From assembly GCA_964483725.1 (NCBI GenBank), contig CAZACQ010000002.1, forward strand, positions 1 to 64,000: a stretch of DNA of 64,000 nt, given 5' to 3'. Made by a program: the position numbers and the translations under genes. The notes beneath the pieces were generated by a model. That model made no database searches. It saw nothing but the letters and a program-made list of their open reading frames with translations, and was not told the origin of the DNA. This stretch comes from CAZACQ01 sp964483725. Lineage in GTDB: Bacteria > Patescibacteriota > Gracilibacteria > Absconditabacterales > Absconditicoccaceae. This document shows positions 34,227 through 46,606 of the stretch, piece by piece (position 1 is the stretch's first letter; every line of letters begins with the position of its first letter).

Positions 34227-35236
34227 TATTTTTTTCAATTATTAATTGAATTTATTCTTTGATTAATTTCCCAGCTAAATAATAGTAAAACAACTACCAA
34301 TGTAAATAATGATAAATTAAGTGCTGCTTGTCATATTTCATAATTTGTAAGGACAAATCACAAAATTATAATAAAACTTACTGTAAATCAAAATATTTTA
34401 CTATGAAATAATTTTATAAATAAATTTGTAAGTAATAATGTAATTAAAATCGATATTATTGCAACAATTAGATATTGTTCTCACATATGTACTAGTATAC
34501 TATTGTATAGTATATGTATCCATATTCATAATAACAATCACTCATAAATAACTTCTGTAGGTCAGTGTCAATATGTACTACTTTTCTTATTTCATATCAA
34601 ATGGTTTATTGTAACATCTAATACTAAAACTCTTTTTATAAATATTAATACATTTTTTATAGAGTATTTAGTTTGTATATAAATATGTTTTGCTAAATAG
34701 TATATTCACATTACTCAACAGAACTCTTGTTTAGTAGTTTTAAATATGTTTGGCATCCAATTTCATAATTTTGAAGATACTCATATCATATATCAAAATA
34801 TTCAAGCAGTTAGTGGATGTAATATTAATCATCATACAAATATTGATCTATATAATATTGTATAAAAGTCATCTATTCAAGACCATATATAAATTATGTT
34901 TTCATATATTCAAAATCATAGTCATACTAGCACTCATACTATTGCTAACCATTTATATGATTTGAAACTTTCTTTAAAACTTATATAGATATAAAATATA
35001 ACTAAAAATTTGGCTAATTCTTCGAGTATAGGTCAAATTATTGCTTGATAATAATATATTTCTCATAGGTTTCAATGGTTTAGTAAGTACAGTAGTAATG
35101 ATGCCGAAAAAATTCATCCTAAAAATCAAAGAGTTCATATCATAATATCTTTATGTGAACTACGAAGTATTCATCATCTAAACCAATAAACTAGTGATAA
35201 TATTAGAATTGCAAATAGTACTATTATTGCTTCCAT
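34226..35236 (-). CDS. prsW: PrsW-family intramembrane metalloprotease
   Basis: A 336-residue polytopic membrane protein with the PrsW motifs. EELAK in IGPILEELAKFLVI (motif 1), GFGIYEN in VGLGFGIYENIIYI (motif 2) and the zinc-binding histidine region LILHPLTAGIFGYMIG (motif 3) all lie in or near transmembrane helices. In Bacillus, PrsW makes the first cut of an anti-sigma factor in response to envelope stress. No anti-sigma factor is seen here. The neighbouring acidic membrane protein encoded 12 bp upstream (35249-36956) is a possible substrate or partner. The C-terminal third adds several helices after residue 200. Confidence 0.9.
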
Positions 35237-35248
35237 TTTTTGTTTTTA

Positions 35249-36956
35249 TTATTCAAAATCTATATCTTGTGCAACATATTCATATCAATCTTTATATTCT
35301 ACAATAAATTTCTTTTCACTAATTGATCATTCATGATATACAATATTTTGATCTCAAGCTATTGAACTTATATCATCTTCATCTAGTTCAGTTTCGCAGT
35401 GATAAATTCTCAATATTGGATCGCTTGATAGATAATCTTCTTCTTCCCAGTGAGTTGCATTTAATCTATAATTACAGCTTAGTCAACTTACTCAAAAGTC
35501 TTCAGTAGGACTAACAGTCTCTCAGGCAAATATCATTATATCTGGTATATTAACATTGAATCATCTATTTGATTCAAATTTTTGAGTATTTTCAGTATTA
35601 ATTTCGTATGTTTGTCTTTCTTCATCTGATTGACTTGTATCTTCAGAGCTTTCTTCTTCGTCACTTTCATTTGTATATTCTTCTTCNNNNNNNNNNNNNN
35701 NNNNNNNNNNNNNNNNNNNNNNNNNNNNNNNNNNNNNNNNNNNNNNNNNNNNNNNNNNNNNNNNNNNNNNNNNNNNNNNNNNNNNNTTCTTCTTCGTCAC
35801 TTTCATTTGTATATTCTTCTTCAACACTGTCTTCATCATATGTTTCTTCTATTTGTTCTGCTTCATCTTCAGAGCTATCTTCTTCAGATATTGATGTTTG
35901 CTCAAAATCTACCAAATTTGTAGTGATATTAGCTCATAAGCTAAGATCTAAAACACATTTATATTCATTTAAGTCTCTATCTTGTCAAAGTATTTCAGCT
36001 TTTATTTGTCAAGCAGAATAGTCCAAATCAAAACTACTTATTACATTTATTTGTCTACCGTTATCATAACATATATTTTCTATATTAGCTTGTATATCTT
36101 GCTGTATTTTATTATTGTCAAATACATGAATATATCTTGATATGTTTATTAGTTCGTCTTCATTTTTTGGACTTAAGCTATATCACCATATGTCTTCATT
36201 GAAGAAATACCATTGATTTAGTTCTGATGCATTATAAAATTCAATTGAATTTCTATTTATAAATGAATTTGTTGCAAAAACTTCTCTAAGTCTATGACAG
36301 TCTTGTGTTGAGCTTCATTCTTCACATGTAAAAGGCCTTATTCATAATATTTCTTCAAATTGTTCTCATGTTCAATTTTCTATTTTTTCTAATATACTAA
36401 TTCTTCATTCTTCTTCTTTTACAGTGAATCATGTATTATTTTCAAAGTCTATATAAAATCAATCTTGACCATAATAATATGCAGTCTCTTCAATATCTTC
36501 TTCCTCATCTTTGTCTTCATCTTTTTTATCCTCGTCTTCTTTTTCATCTTTATCATTAGTTTCTAATTCTTCAATTTCACTTACTTCAACAATATATGTT
36601 CATCTAGATAAATCTTCTATTTCTCATCTTATCATTACATTTTTTCATTCATAGTTGCTTAGTGAAATTGTTCTACTCTTTATTCAAAAACTTTCTTTCT
36701 CTGTTTCTAAATATTGTGTATATCATCTAACTTTATCTACTCATGTAAGAATTCATTCTTTTAGAATTTCATCTCATACATAATATCTATCAGTATCAAT
36801 TTCATTTTGTCAAGTATTCACTCAAGCTCAGTTGTTGTTAGTTTCTAAATCATTTAAAATATTTGTTCAAAAATACACTCATACTACAAATACTGCAAAA
36901 ACTACTACAATTGAAACTAATTTACTGATATTATTATTTTTCTTTTTTTTAGGCAT
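35249..36956 (-). CDS. Acidic single-anchor extracytoplasmic protein (interrupted by assembly gap)
   Basis: A lysine-rich start (MPKKKKNNN) is followed by one transmembrane helix (about residues 12-32) and a long extracytoplasmic part. It contains an OB-like beta stretch (NVMIRGEIEDLSRGTYIVEV) and two extremely acidic linkers rich in Glu, Asp and Ser. It also has a central domain with cysteines (FTCEEGSSTQDCHRL and others), and a C-terminal domain. One hundred Ns (35687-35786) fall in the second acidic linker, flanked by a 36-bp duplicate; removing 136 bases restores one continuous frame of 523 residues. No family is recognised. It is the first gene of the PrsW-DUF2905-BolA-glutaredoxin operon. 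Confidence 0.72.
35651..35822 (-). repeat. 36-bp direct repeat on both sides of an N gap
   Basis: 35651-35686 and 35787-35822 are identical and directly abut the N block. Both encode EEEYTNESDEEE on the minus strand. As at the first gap, an unmerged contig overlap explains it, though a real internal duplication in this low-complexity acidic linker cannot be excluded. Confidence 0.75.
35687..35786. other. Assembly gap of 100 Ns, probably artificial
   Basis: Exactly 100 Ns inside an acidic low-complexity linker. Removing the Ns and one flanking copy (136 bases) restores the reading frame, so no unique sequence need be missing. Confidence 0.75.
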
Positions 36957-37124
36957 TTTTAGTTATTTTATAATATTATAAATACATGTAAGATTTATAA
37001 TAATTATATATTCAAAATCAATATTATTTGTTGTTCAAACTTATATTTTATTGATTTTAAAGATTATATCATTATAAACACAAATTGTATACTTAAATTT
37101 ATTATTAAATTTTATTATTTGATT

Positions 37125-38633
37125 ATGAAATTCACAATAATAGTTTATTGATGTCAGATGAATTATTCTGATAGTGCTAGAATAAGAGCTATACTAAGAA
37201 ATTGTTGATTAGAATATGTAGATACTATTCAAGAAGCTGATCTTGTAATAATTGATACTTGTTCAGTAAGACAGAAATCTGAGGATAAGGTATTTGGTAA
37301 ATTGAAAGAAATTCCATCTGATAAGAAAATCTGGATTACTTGATGTATGATTCAACATAATTTGAACTTGAAAAAGGTTAATAAACTAGAGGAAACAGTA
37401 AATAATATGTTTAATTTATGAAATTTTCAAGGTAACCTGGAAACAAATGAACCTATAATTGCTTGATTAGAGGAAGATAGTTTGGATGATATTTTATATA
37501 AATTCAAAAAGAATAATCCTGATTTAGAATGATTTAAACAACAAGTATTGCTTCTAAATAATGCATTCAATCCATTGTATAAAAAAATTAAGTCAAGCTT
37601 TGATAATTTAGAGCTTATTTTTAGAATTGATGATCTTGGTTATATTCCCAAAATTATGCAAAAAATATGATATGATATACAAGCACACTCACAAGCAGAA
37701 ATTAATAATGAATATACATGAATAATTCCTAATTGAGCAAATCAATTACTAGATTATAATTCAAAAGTTGCTTATGTCCCAATCCAGACTTGATGCTCAC
37801 AGTTTTGTGCTTACTGTATAGTTCCATATGCAAGAGGTCTTGAAAAAAATAGAAATTTTGATGAGATAATAAATGAAGTTAAGCATCATTTAGATAATTG
37901 AGTTGAAGAAATAGTTTTGGTAGGTCAGATAGTTAACAAACACCCAGAATTTAATAAAATAGTTAAAGAAATTTTAAAATTCAATAAATTAAAGTGGCTG
38001 AGGTATACTTCACCTTATCCTACTTATTATAATGATGAGCTTTTCCTTTTGCATCAAAATGAAGAAAAATTATGTCCACATATACATATTCCTGTGCAAT
38101 CTTGATCTAATGATATTTTAAAAAAAATGTTTAGGTGATATAAAGTAGAACAATTCAAAGAATTCATTGATCATATTTATTGATTAGATAGAAGAATTAG
38201 TATTACTACAGATATTATTATATGATTTCCATGAGAGACTGAAGAAGATTTCAATATGAGTTTAGACTTAGCTAGATATTCAAAATTTGATATGATTTTT
38301 ATGTGAATTTATTCTCCAAGACCTGGTACTATATGAGCCAAAAGATACGAAGATGATATTCCCAAAAAAACAAAAAGTGAAAGATGGCATCAAATGAATG
38401 AAATTCTTAAAAAAACATCATATGAAAATAATCAAAAAGATATCTGATCAATTTATGATGTTATGATAACCAATATTTGAAAATCAGCAATATGATATAA
38501 TGAACAAATGAAAAATGTTATTGTAGAAAATCTTTCTGACAATGACAAAAAAAATATTTCTGTTTGAGAATTTTATAAAATTAAGATTAATCGTGCTGAA
38601 AGTTTTAATTTATATTGAGAAATTGTTTTTTAA
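37125..38633 (+). CDS. miaB: MiaB-type methylthiotransferase with a central insertion
   Basis: A 502-residue radical-SAM methylthiotransferase that would add the 2-methylthio group to A37 of tRNAs. The N-terminal domain has the three [4Fe-4S] cysteines Cys10 (VYGCQMN), Cys46 ([11 protein letters not shown]) and Cys74 (ITGCM). The radical-SAM cluster motif is CSQFCAYC (Cys224, 228, 231) followed by VPYARG. The TRAM domain at the C-terminus is recognisable. The MiaB wording ([13 protein letters not shown]) favours MiaB over RimO or MtaB. About 100 extra residues (roughly 90-195) are inserted between the two domains, where ordinary MiaB has a short linker. The first-domain glycines are mostly TGA. 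Confidence 0.9.
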
Positions 38634-38648
38634 AAATTAATTTTACAT

Positions 38649-39416
38649 ATGAGTGATTGTCTTGAAATTTTACAATCTTGAGTTTACAAGATAAAACATA
38701 AAAATTTAAGTGAATGTATTGACTGAAGATATAAGTTATCAAACAAAAGGGTGGCAGTAAGTATTCCTGGAGCTGACATATGAGACTTAGCTATTTTTCT
38801 TGCTTTTTTTAATTCACTTAAAAAGAAACATCCAGATTTTGATTATAATAGATATGATATATTGATTGCTTTTTTGGAGCTTGTTGGCTGAGTAGAAAAT
38901 TTTTCTTTTCATACAGATGATAAACATTTAGATACAAATTATTGCTTGGCTAATGTAGATAATTGTATATGATGCTGACATATTTATAATGAACTATATA
39001 CTCCTTGAAAATATTGACTAAATCAAGATGATATTTCATTTTTATTAAAAACAATTTCTTGATTAGATAAAAATTGAGCAAATAATGAGGTTTTGAGGTG
39101 AAAACATGCTGAAGAAGCTGTTTTGATTGTTCATTCTTTTGAATATTGAATTTATCATTCATTTCTAGATCCTAGTTGAAATAATAGACAATTCTTTGTA
39201 TTTACTCCTGAAACTATTAGAGCTAGACATAGTAGGATTATTGATATATTGTTTGATAAATGAATTTTTTCATCTTTTTTTGATAAAAATGAAATTTTAG
39301 ATAAAATTGATGATATTACTCAGAAACATCTTAATAATACAGCTGAAATGTTAGCAAAATGAAAAAAAATAATACATGTTAATTTCGATGAAAATTGAAT
39401 TATACAGTTTGTTTAG
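38649..39416 (+). CDS. Cytoplasmic protein with GCGH motif, possible conserved CPR family
   Basis: A 255-residue soluble protein. Features that look functional: RVAVSIPGADIGDLAIFLA, LELVGGVENFSFHTDDKH, the cysteine-histidine element NCIGCGHIYNE, and GKHAEEAVLIVHSFEYG with several histidines. The HTD...GCGH...HAEEAV series suggests a metal site. The general wording reminds me of an uncharacterised protein family seen in other CPR genomes, and distantly of beta-carbonic anhydrases, but I cannot support an enzymatic call. It lies 15 bp after the MiaB-like gene and is probably co-transcribed with it. Confidence 0.65.
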
Positions 39417-39503
39417 TATTTCATTTAAATTTATAAACTTATAATTGATTTTTAATCTTAATTATATAATATCTTGCTTAATTTAACCTCAAATAAATTA
39501 GGC

Positions 39504-42500
39504 ATGAACTTAAATTCTTTATTCCAAAAAGCCAGAACTAACTTTAGATATACATTTTTGGCCATTTTTTGATTTTTGATATTATGATGATCATGATTTT
39601 ATGTTTATTATGAATTTTTCACTGATGAGTCTTTTATAGAAATAGTTAAAGACAAAAGAGAAGAATATGTTCCATCCTTAGCAGATTGAGTTTTCAAGGT
39701 AGAGTCTGCAAACTTTGATTTTGGTCAAAGAAAAATTCCTTATGATGTATGAAAGCTTGAGTTTGTTTTTAGTGAAAACTTGGACCCTGAAAGTGTTAAT
39801 CAAGATACTTTTGAAATACAGCCATATTTGACAGGTGATTTGTCTGTAAAAGATAATATAATAACATACAACCTAAGTGGTGATATGAAAGAGTGACAGT
39901 TTTATGATGTTTATATTACTGATTGAATAAGATCTCATGATGATAGAACTTTACAGTCAACATTGAATTATAGTTTGGAAGCAGTGCAGTGAGTAGAAAT
40001 TACTAGTTTTGTTCCTGAATGAGACTTAAGAACTTTTTCTCAAAATTTTATAGCAATATTTAATATTCCTGTAGTGCCTTTGACAAATTTGGACGCTAGA
40101 GATGAATTACATTGTCCTTTTGAGATTTCTCCAAGTATAGAAGGTAGGTGTGATTGGGCTACTACAAGTGTAGTTGAATTTATCCCAGATGAATCACTAA
40201 AATGAGCTACTGATTATAAAGTAAAAATTGATGCAACAGATGAATTAGTATATCCACTTACTGAATCTTATGAGTATGAAGTGAATACTCCTGATTTACA
40301 AGTTTATTTGCCAAGAAATTCTTTTTCTCCTAGTAATGGTATGAATATTAGAACTAATTATCCAGTAGAACTTGAAGAATTAAAATCAAAAATTTCTCTT
40401 TATTTTGAAAATTCTTCTGGGCTTGAATTAGATTTTTCTTTAGAAAGTACTAATGATAGCAAAACTAGATTTAATTTACAGGTAGATTGAGTTATTGATG
40501 AATATGATGATTTTGATCCTGACAATCCTCCTTTGTCTCATAATGAATTTTATTATTGAAAAGATTATTATATAAATGTAGATTCTGGCTTACCTCCTAA
40601 ATATTGAAATAGAGATACAAGTCAAAGTTTCTCTTCTAGTTTGACTTCTTCAGATTTCTTGACTAGTTTTTCTGCTCACAAAAGTATATATTCATGAGAT
40701 GAACTTTTAGATACTAATAGATTGTCTGAGATTACTCATTACAAATATTGAGATAAAAGTGTACTTTTAGTTCCTGTAAGTGATACTTTTTATGAATTAA
40801 ATTTTGATCAAGAAGTAGACTTAGATAAGAACTTGTACAAACTGTATGATCAAGACTGAAATGAGTATGATTATAATATAGAATATTTTCAAAAAGAAGA
40901 GGATTGAGATGAACTTGATAACAAAAAAAGAGTAAAAATTACTCCAGTACATGATTTTCCAAATGATAAAAAATTCTTTGTAGAAATAAGTGATGATATT
41001 CATACAAATCAAAATAAAGTAACTACAAAATCTTTTAAAACTCCTGAAGATTTAGAACTAACAAGATATGAATATGTGTCTTACACTAAATCTTGTGTTT
41101 ATTTTAATAATAGAATAAATTATTCTGATAATGATTGAGCAATTTCTTATTCACCAGATGCAATAATTAGAAATATTTCAGATGGTCAAAATATACCTTG
41201 GAACCTTAGAGAAGCATCAGACCAAGAATTGATAGATAATGGTTATTGTCCAAGAGCAAAAGAATGAGAGTCTTTGTGGGTAATAAATTCTCGTTTGAAT
41301 CCAGATTCTGTTTATGAATTGAGTTTGGAGTGATGAATTGTTGACTATTATAACAATGTATTAGATGAATGATTTAGCTGGGATGTAGAAACTGAAAGTA
41401 TTAGAAATGAAGATATGTTTATTTATAGCTCTGTAAGTAAGGATGAAAATATTTTTCCTTCTTATGAGCCACTTGTTGTAAACTTACAGTCTATAAATAT
41501 GGATCAAATAGATATGGAAGTTTGTGAAATGGATTTTGATTGATATTTGCATTATTTACAAAATAGAAATACAATTCGTTCTACCAGAGAAACTTACAGT
41601 CCAAATTGTGTGAGTACTACTACAAAAACATTGGATTTAGATAACTATCATTGGGATTTGTCCAATAATAAGTTTGATTTACAAGAAGATATTCTGGAAA
41701 GAGAATTTAATGAAAATTTTGTACTTGTGAGGTCTAATGTTCCTTGATATGATACAGGTAGGTCTTCATGAAAATCATTTACAGATTTATATATTAGATC
41801 TAATCTGAGTTTGACACTTGAAGATTGATGAAATAAGTCTATACTTTTTGCTACAGACTTTAAATGAGAAGAAATAATTTCTGACTTAGATTTTCAATTT
41901 TATGAAAGAGATAGGAATTCTCATCTTTGATATTCACAAATTGATAGAGAAGTAGTTTTCAATGAAGAAAAATGAGCTTATGAAATGTATGATAGTTTTG
42001 ATTTGGCTATTGCTAGTAATGATGATTACTTTACAATCTTGAATAAAACAGATGATAGACTTAGTAATCATGATTTTTCATATTTAGGTTGAACTACTAC
42101 AAGTCAAACTCATTTTCTTTACTTGTATACAGATAGACCAATTTACAAACCTTGAGATAAAGTACAATTAAAATGATTACTTAGAGATTTTACTTTTGAT
42201 GGTTATCAAGCTAGTAAATTCCAAACTTGAACTGTTAAAGTTCATGATTCTCAAAGAAGTAAGGTTAATGAATTTGAGGTTCAAATAGATGGCAATTCTA
42301 ATTTTACATGAGAATTTACTTTACCAGATGATCCTGCTTTGGGTAGATATACTTTTAGATTTGAGCCAGATTCTGAAAGTATACAATCTATCCCAAATGA
42401 TGCAAGTTTTTCTATAGAAGAATATCAACCAGAAACTTTCCAAATAAATACTGAGTCAGAAAAAGATAATTTCACTTTGTGAGAAAAAGTAAACATACAA

Positions 42501-45500
42501 GTAAAACCTGAATATTATTTTGGTGCAAGTATGACTGATACTGTTTGAAATGTAAGGGTAATGAAGCAAAATTATTTTTTTGATGCAAAAGATTACTCAT
42601 TTTATCAATTTGGTGAATGATATTGATATTTTTCTTGCCATTATTGGGGTAATTGTCAGTATGATGATGATTTAGTAGAAAAGATTGAGTTTGAAATAGA
42701 TGAATCTTGAGTTTATGATTTTGAATATGAGTTTCCATCTGATTTAGATGAATGAGAACAAATTTATAACTTTATTTTTGAAGTTACTGATCCTGATACT
42801 CAAAGACAAGTAAACAAGACTGTTTCAAAGGTATTACATAATACTGATTGATATGTATGAATTCAGACTTCATATTTCAATACAAAAGATTGATGAATAG
42901 ATTTTGATTGAGTAGTTTTGGATAATAATGCAAATGAGAAAGCAAATTCACAAGTAAAATTAGAATTAATAAAAAGAGAGTGGAAGTCGGTAAGAAAACA
43001 ATGAGTAGATTGAGTTTATTATAATGATTTTTCTTTACATGAAGAAATAGAACAAGATATTGAAATATCTTCTGATAATAAATGAGAATTTAAACATATA
43101 TTTGATCCTGAATCAACTTGACAATATAGAATAAAAGCTACATATACTTGAAGTAATTGAAAAAGTTTTTCATCTTCATCAAATGTTTTTGTAAGTGGTG
43201 GTGATTATGTTTCTTGGAGACAATGAAATAATGATGTAGTAGATTTTGCCGCAGATGAAATGATGGCAGATGTGTGAGATACTCATGAACTTGTATTACA
43301 ATCTCCAGTAGATAATTGAAAAGCTTTGATTGTGATTATGCAAGATGATAATATTCTTGATTATTTTGTACATGAAATCAATTCTTTTGGTGAAGTTATA
43401 CAAATAGATGTAAAAGAAAATTATTATCCAAATTTTTATACTAGAGCATTCTTGATATGAGAAGAAACTGATAATCCTTTGCCAAAATATGCAAGAGCAA
43501 TGATAAATACTAAAGTAGATATTGAACACAAAAGATTAAATATTGATGTGCAAGCTCAAGAAGAAAATTATAATCCTCAAGATAATGTGGTGCTGGATAT
43601 ACAAGCAACAGATATTGATTGAAACCCAGTATCTAATGTAAATGGTTCTATAGCAGTAGTGGATAAGAGTGTATTAGCATTGGTTGGTAATCCTCAAAAA
43701 AATCCTTTTGCTTTCTTTTATGAAATGACCAGATATTTGGGAGTTACAGCATATAGTTCTATCAAAAATATTGTAGATAAGCTAGAAATCAAAGATCCAA
43801 GTGATTGAAAAAAATGATGAGATGGAGATGATATTAAATGATCTGATTCTGACAAAGAAAGATGAGAGTTTAGAGATACAGCATTTTGGATTTGAAATTT
43901 TGAAACAAATGAAGATGGTTTCAAACAAATAACTACTGACAACTTACCAGATAATTTAACAACTTGGAATGTAGAAGTAATTGCATCCAAAACAGATTGA
44001 AACAAAATTTGAATATGAAGTACTACTTTTAGAACAAGTAAAAATGTAATGGTAAGTCCTAATCTACCTGTGTTTTTATCTTCTGATGATGAAATTGTTT
44101 TTTCTCCTGTGATTTTTAATAGAAGCTGACAAGATCAAGAATTTGAAGTTGGTTTTGAATGATCTTTGATGGAAGTTTTTGATGATAGCAAAAAAGTTTT
44201 TATAGAAAATGAAGGATCAAAAACTGTAAACTTTAGAGCACAAGTTAAGGAAATTTGAATTTTACCTGATAATAATAAGCCATCATCTCAAATCAGAATA
44301 TCTGCTAGGTGAAAAGAAAATGATGAATCTGATATAGTAGTAAAACATCTAAAAATTTATGAATCATCAACACCTGAAGCAGTAGCAACTGTATGACAAA
44401 CTGATCAAAGGTCTTTTGATGAAAGAATTTATGTATGACAAATTATGGAAAATAGGGCGGTGTTGGATATTAAATATGCACCAAGTTTGATTTCTTCATT
44501 GATTGATTCTTTTGATAGATTGTTTACTAGTGAATATAGTTCTATTTCAAATCAAATCTGATCTTTGATACCAAATGTATTATTGAAATTCTTATATGAA
44601 TCTGCTAATGAAGAGCTTGATTTGACAAAAGAAACAGTAAATGTTTGGAGATGAGATAGGAGATGATATGAAGAAATTCCTGTAAGTGATCATATATATT
44701 CAGTTTTAGCTTCTTTGAAAAACTTTCAAAAAAATAATTGATGATTTGTTCGTTGGCAAGATTTTGTTTCTAGATCCAATATCTATGCCAATTTTTCTCT
44801 TACATCAAATATTGTTTATAATTTGTGATATATCAAGAAAGCATGATTCCATACTGATGAAAAAGTAATTAATGATGCTATTTCTTATCTTAAAAATGAA
44901 TTTGAAACAAATCGTAGACCTGGTTGTACAGTTACGCAATATAATGATTGTACATATTCTGAATACCAAAGATTATCAGCAATTAAAGCTATTTTGAGCT
45001 ATTCTCCTGATGATTATGATGCATTTAATATGTGGAAAACTGTTGATAAAACTAATTCTTCTATAAGATTTCAATTACTTAATTGAGAAGTTATTGCTTA
45101 TCTTCTTGATTCTGATCTTGAGATATCAAATGAAGAAAAGCAAGTATTACAAGATGATTTGGATGAAATAGTAAGAGATATATTGGCAAATGAAGTAGTT
45201 TTTAATCCAAGATGAGCTTATATATGAAGAGCAAGTACTCGAAATAGAATATCTAATACTTCTAGATTCATAAATATAATATCAAAAGTAGGAGTAGATG
45301 AGTATTCTGATATCCAACCAATTATTGATAATATTATTAGATGGATGATGAGTCAAAAAGATGAAGAATGATCTTTTGGTAGTTTGAACAATACTTTGAC
45401 TGTAGTACAATCATTTACTTCTTACTTGGAAAGTACAGAAGAATTACAAGATTTGGATATGGATGTTGAAATGATGATAAATTCTGAAAAAGTTTCTGAG

Positions 45501-46190
45501 ATGACTTTTGATGATGATAATAAGTTTTCTTATCACGAAGAAAGAGTACAAATAAGTGATATTCAAGAAAAAAATATATTTAATATTAGTAAAATCTGAG
45601 ATGGTAGAGTTTATTATGATTTGTCTTTGAAATACTATATGCCATCTGAAAATATAGATCCAAGAGATCAATGATTTACAGTAGATTTTAAGTATTTTGA
45701 TTATGATGAATATGAAAAAATAAAAGCTAAAAAAGATCAAGAATATGCAAAATACCAAGATTGAGATATTTCATATGATGACTTAGAATATCCTAGATCT
45801 GTATTTGAATATATTGATCCAGTAGATAATGCAAATGTTGGTGATTTATTGATTACAAAATATAAAATAATAAATAATGAAACAAGGGATGAAGTAGTTT
45901 TTGATTCATTTATACCATCTGGTGCACAGCTATTAAATCCAAATTTGGAAACTCAAAAATGAGCATATGCTGGATTTGAAACTAATCTATTTGATATACA
46001 AGAATATAGATCTGAAAGATTCTTTGGGTACAAAAATACTCTTTACCCATGAGTTCATACAGGTTTTTATGTAATAAGAGTAACTCATGAATGAGAGTTT
46101 AATATTAGACCAAGTATAGCATTTGAATTTGAGAATGAAGAAGTTTTTGGTAGAAGTGCTGGTAAATTTATTGAATTTATGAGAGACTAA
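39504..46190 (+). CDS. Bacterial alpha-2-macroglobulin lacking the thioester motif
   Basis: A 2,228-residue protein, the largest in the window. It has one N-terminal transmembrane anchor (about residues 18-36), then strings of immunoglobulin-like MG domains. TDRPIYKPGDKVQLKGLLRD (about residue 870) is the classic MG-domain phrase of bacterial macroglobulins. The helical thioester-domain region is present (NGGFVRWQDF) and a C-terminal receptor-binding-like domain ends GEFNIRPSIAFEF. These proteins trap proteases in the periplasm or at the surface. At the usual YGCTEQ site the sequence reads EYSSISNQIGSL, so Cys, Glu and Gln are all lost and no thioester can form. No pbpC gene, the usual partner, is next to it. 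Function as a non-covalent protease trap or adhesin is inferred. Confidence 0.88.
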
Positions 46191-46218
46191 TTTATTTATT
46201 AACTACCAAAATATAACA

Positions 46219-46446
46219 ATGAGAAAAATAATTTTATTATCTTTATCTGTATTTCTTTTTTCTTTTTATTCTGTTTATTTTATAATATATGAAAAAGAAG
46301 AAGTATTTGCTTTTACTAGTGAAAGAGAAGGTGGTTTTGAAGTTGATGTAGCTGGTTCTGATGTGGCTTGAGTTTGAAAGGAGAATGAAACTGCAAATTA
46401 TCAGAATATAATTAATTGTTGATTGTGAGTGGCACGATTTTTCTAA
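46219..46446 (+). CDS. Short secreted or membrane peptide
   Basis: A 75-residue protein whose first 24 residues form a signal-peptide-like or transmembrane segment (RKIILLSLSVFLFSFYSVYF). A short polar remainder has a glycine/alanine-rich patch (VDVAGSDVAGVGKEN) and one cysteine near the end. It begins 29 bp after the macroglobulin stop, on the same strand, and probably shares its transcript. No family is recognised. It may be a remnant of a longer gene because its ending (VARFF) is abrupt, or a genuine small envelope peptide. Evidence is coding continuity with TGA glycines and a sensible N-terminus. Confidence 0.5.
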
Positions 46447-46606
46447 ATAAAAAACTCTGCTCTTGAGAATTAGAGAAATATTTTTATAATTTGACAATTT
46501 GTTTAGTATTAATTATAATTGATTGTATATATAAATAATATTTAGGCTTGAAATATGTCTTAAATTCTTTATTATCAAAACAATATTTATTTTTTTGTAA
46601 AATAAA

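Noticed and set aside
35608..36021. Plus-strand frames bridging the N gap
   Set aside because: They only exist because Ns are read through; the Ser-rich translation is the complement of the acidic Glu/Asp linker of the minus-strand gene.
45444..45758. 104-codon minus-strand hydrophobic frame
   Set aside because: It lies antisense within the macroglobulin gene and is Phe/Ile-rich only because it complements AT-rich Lys/Asp/Glu codons.
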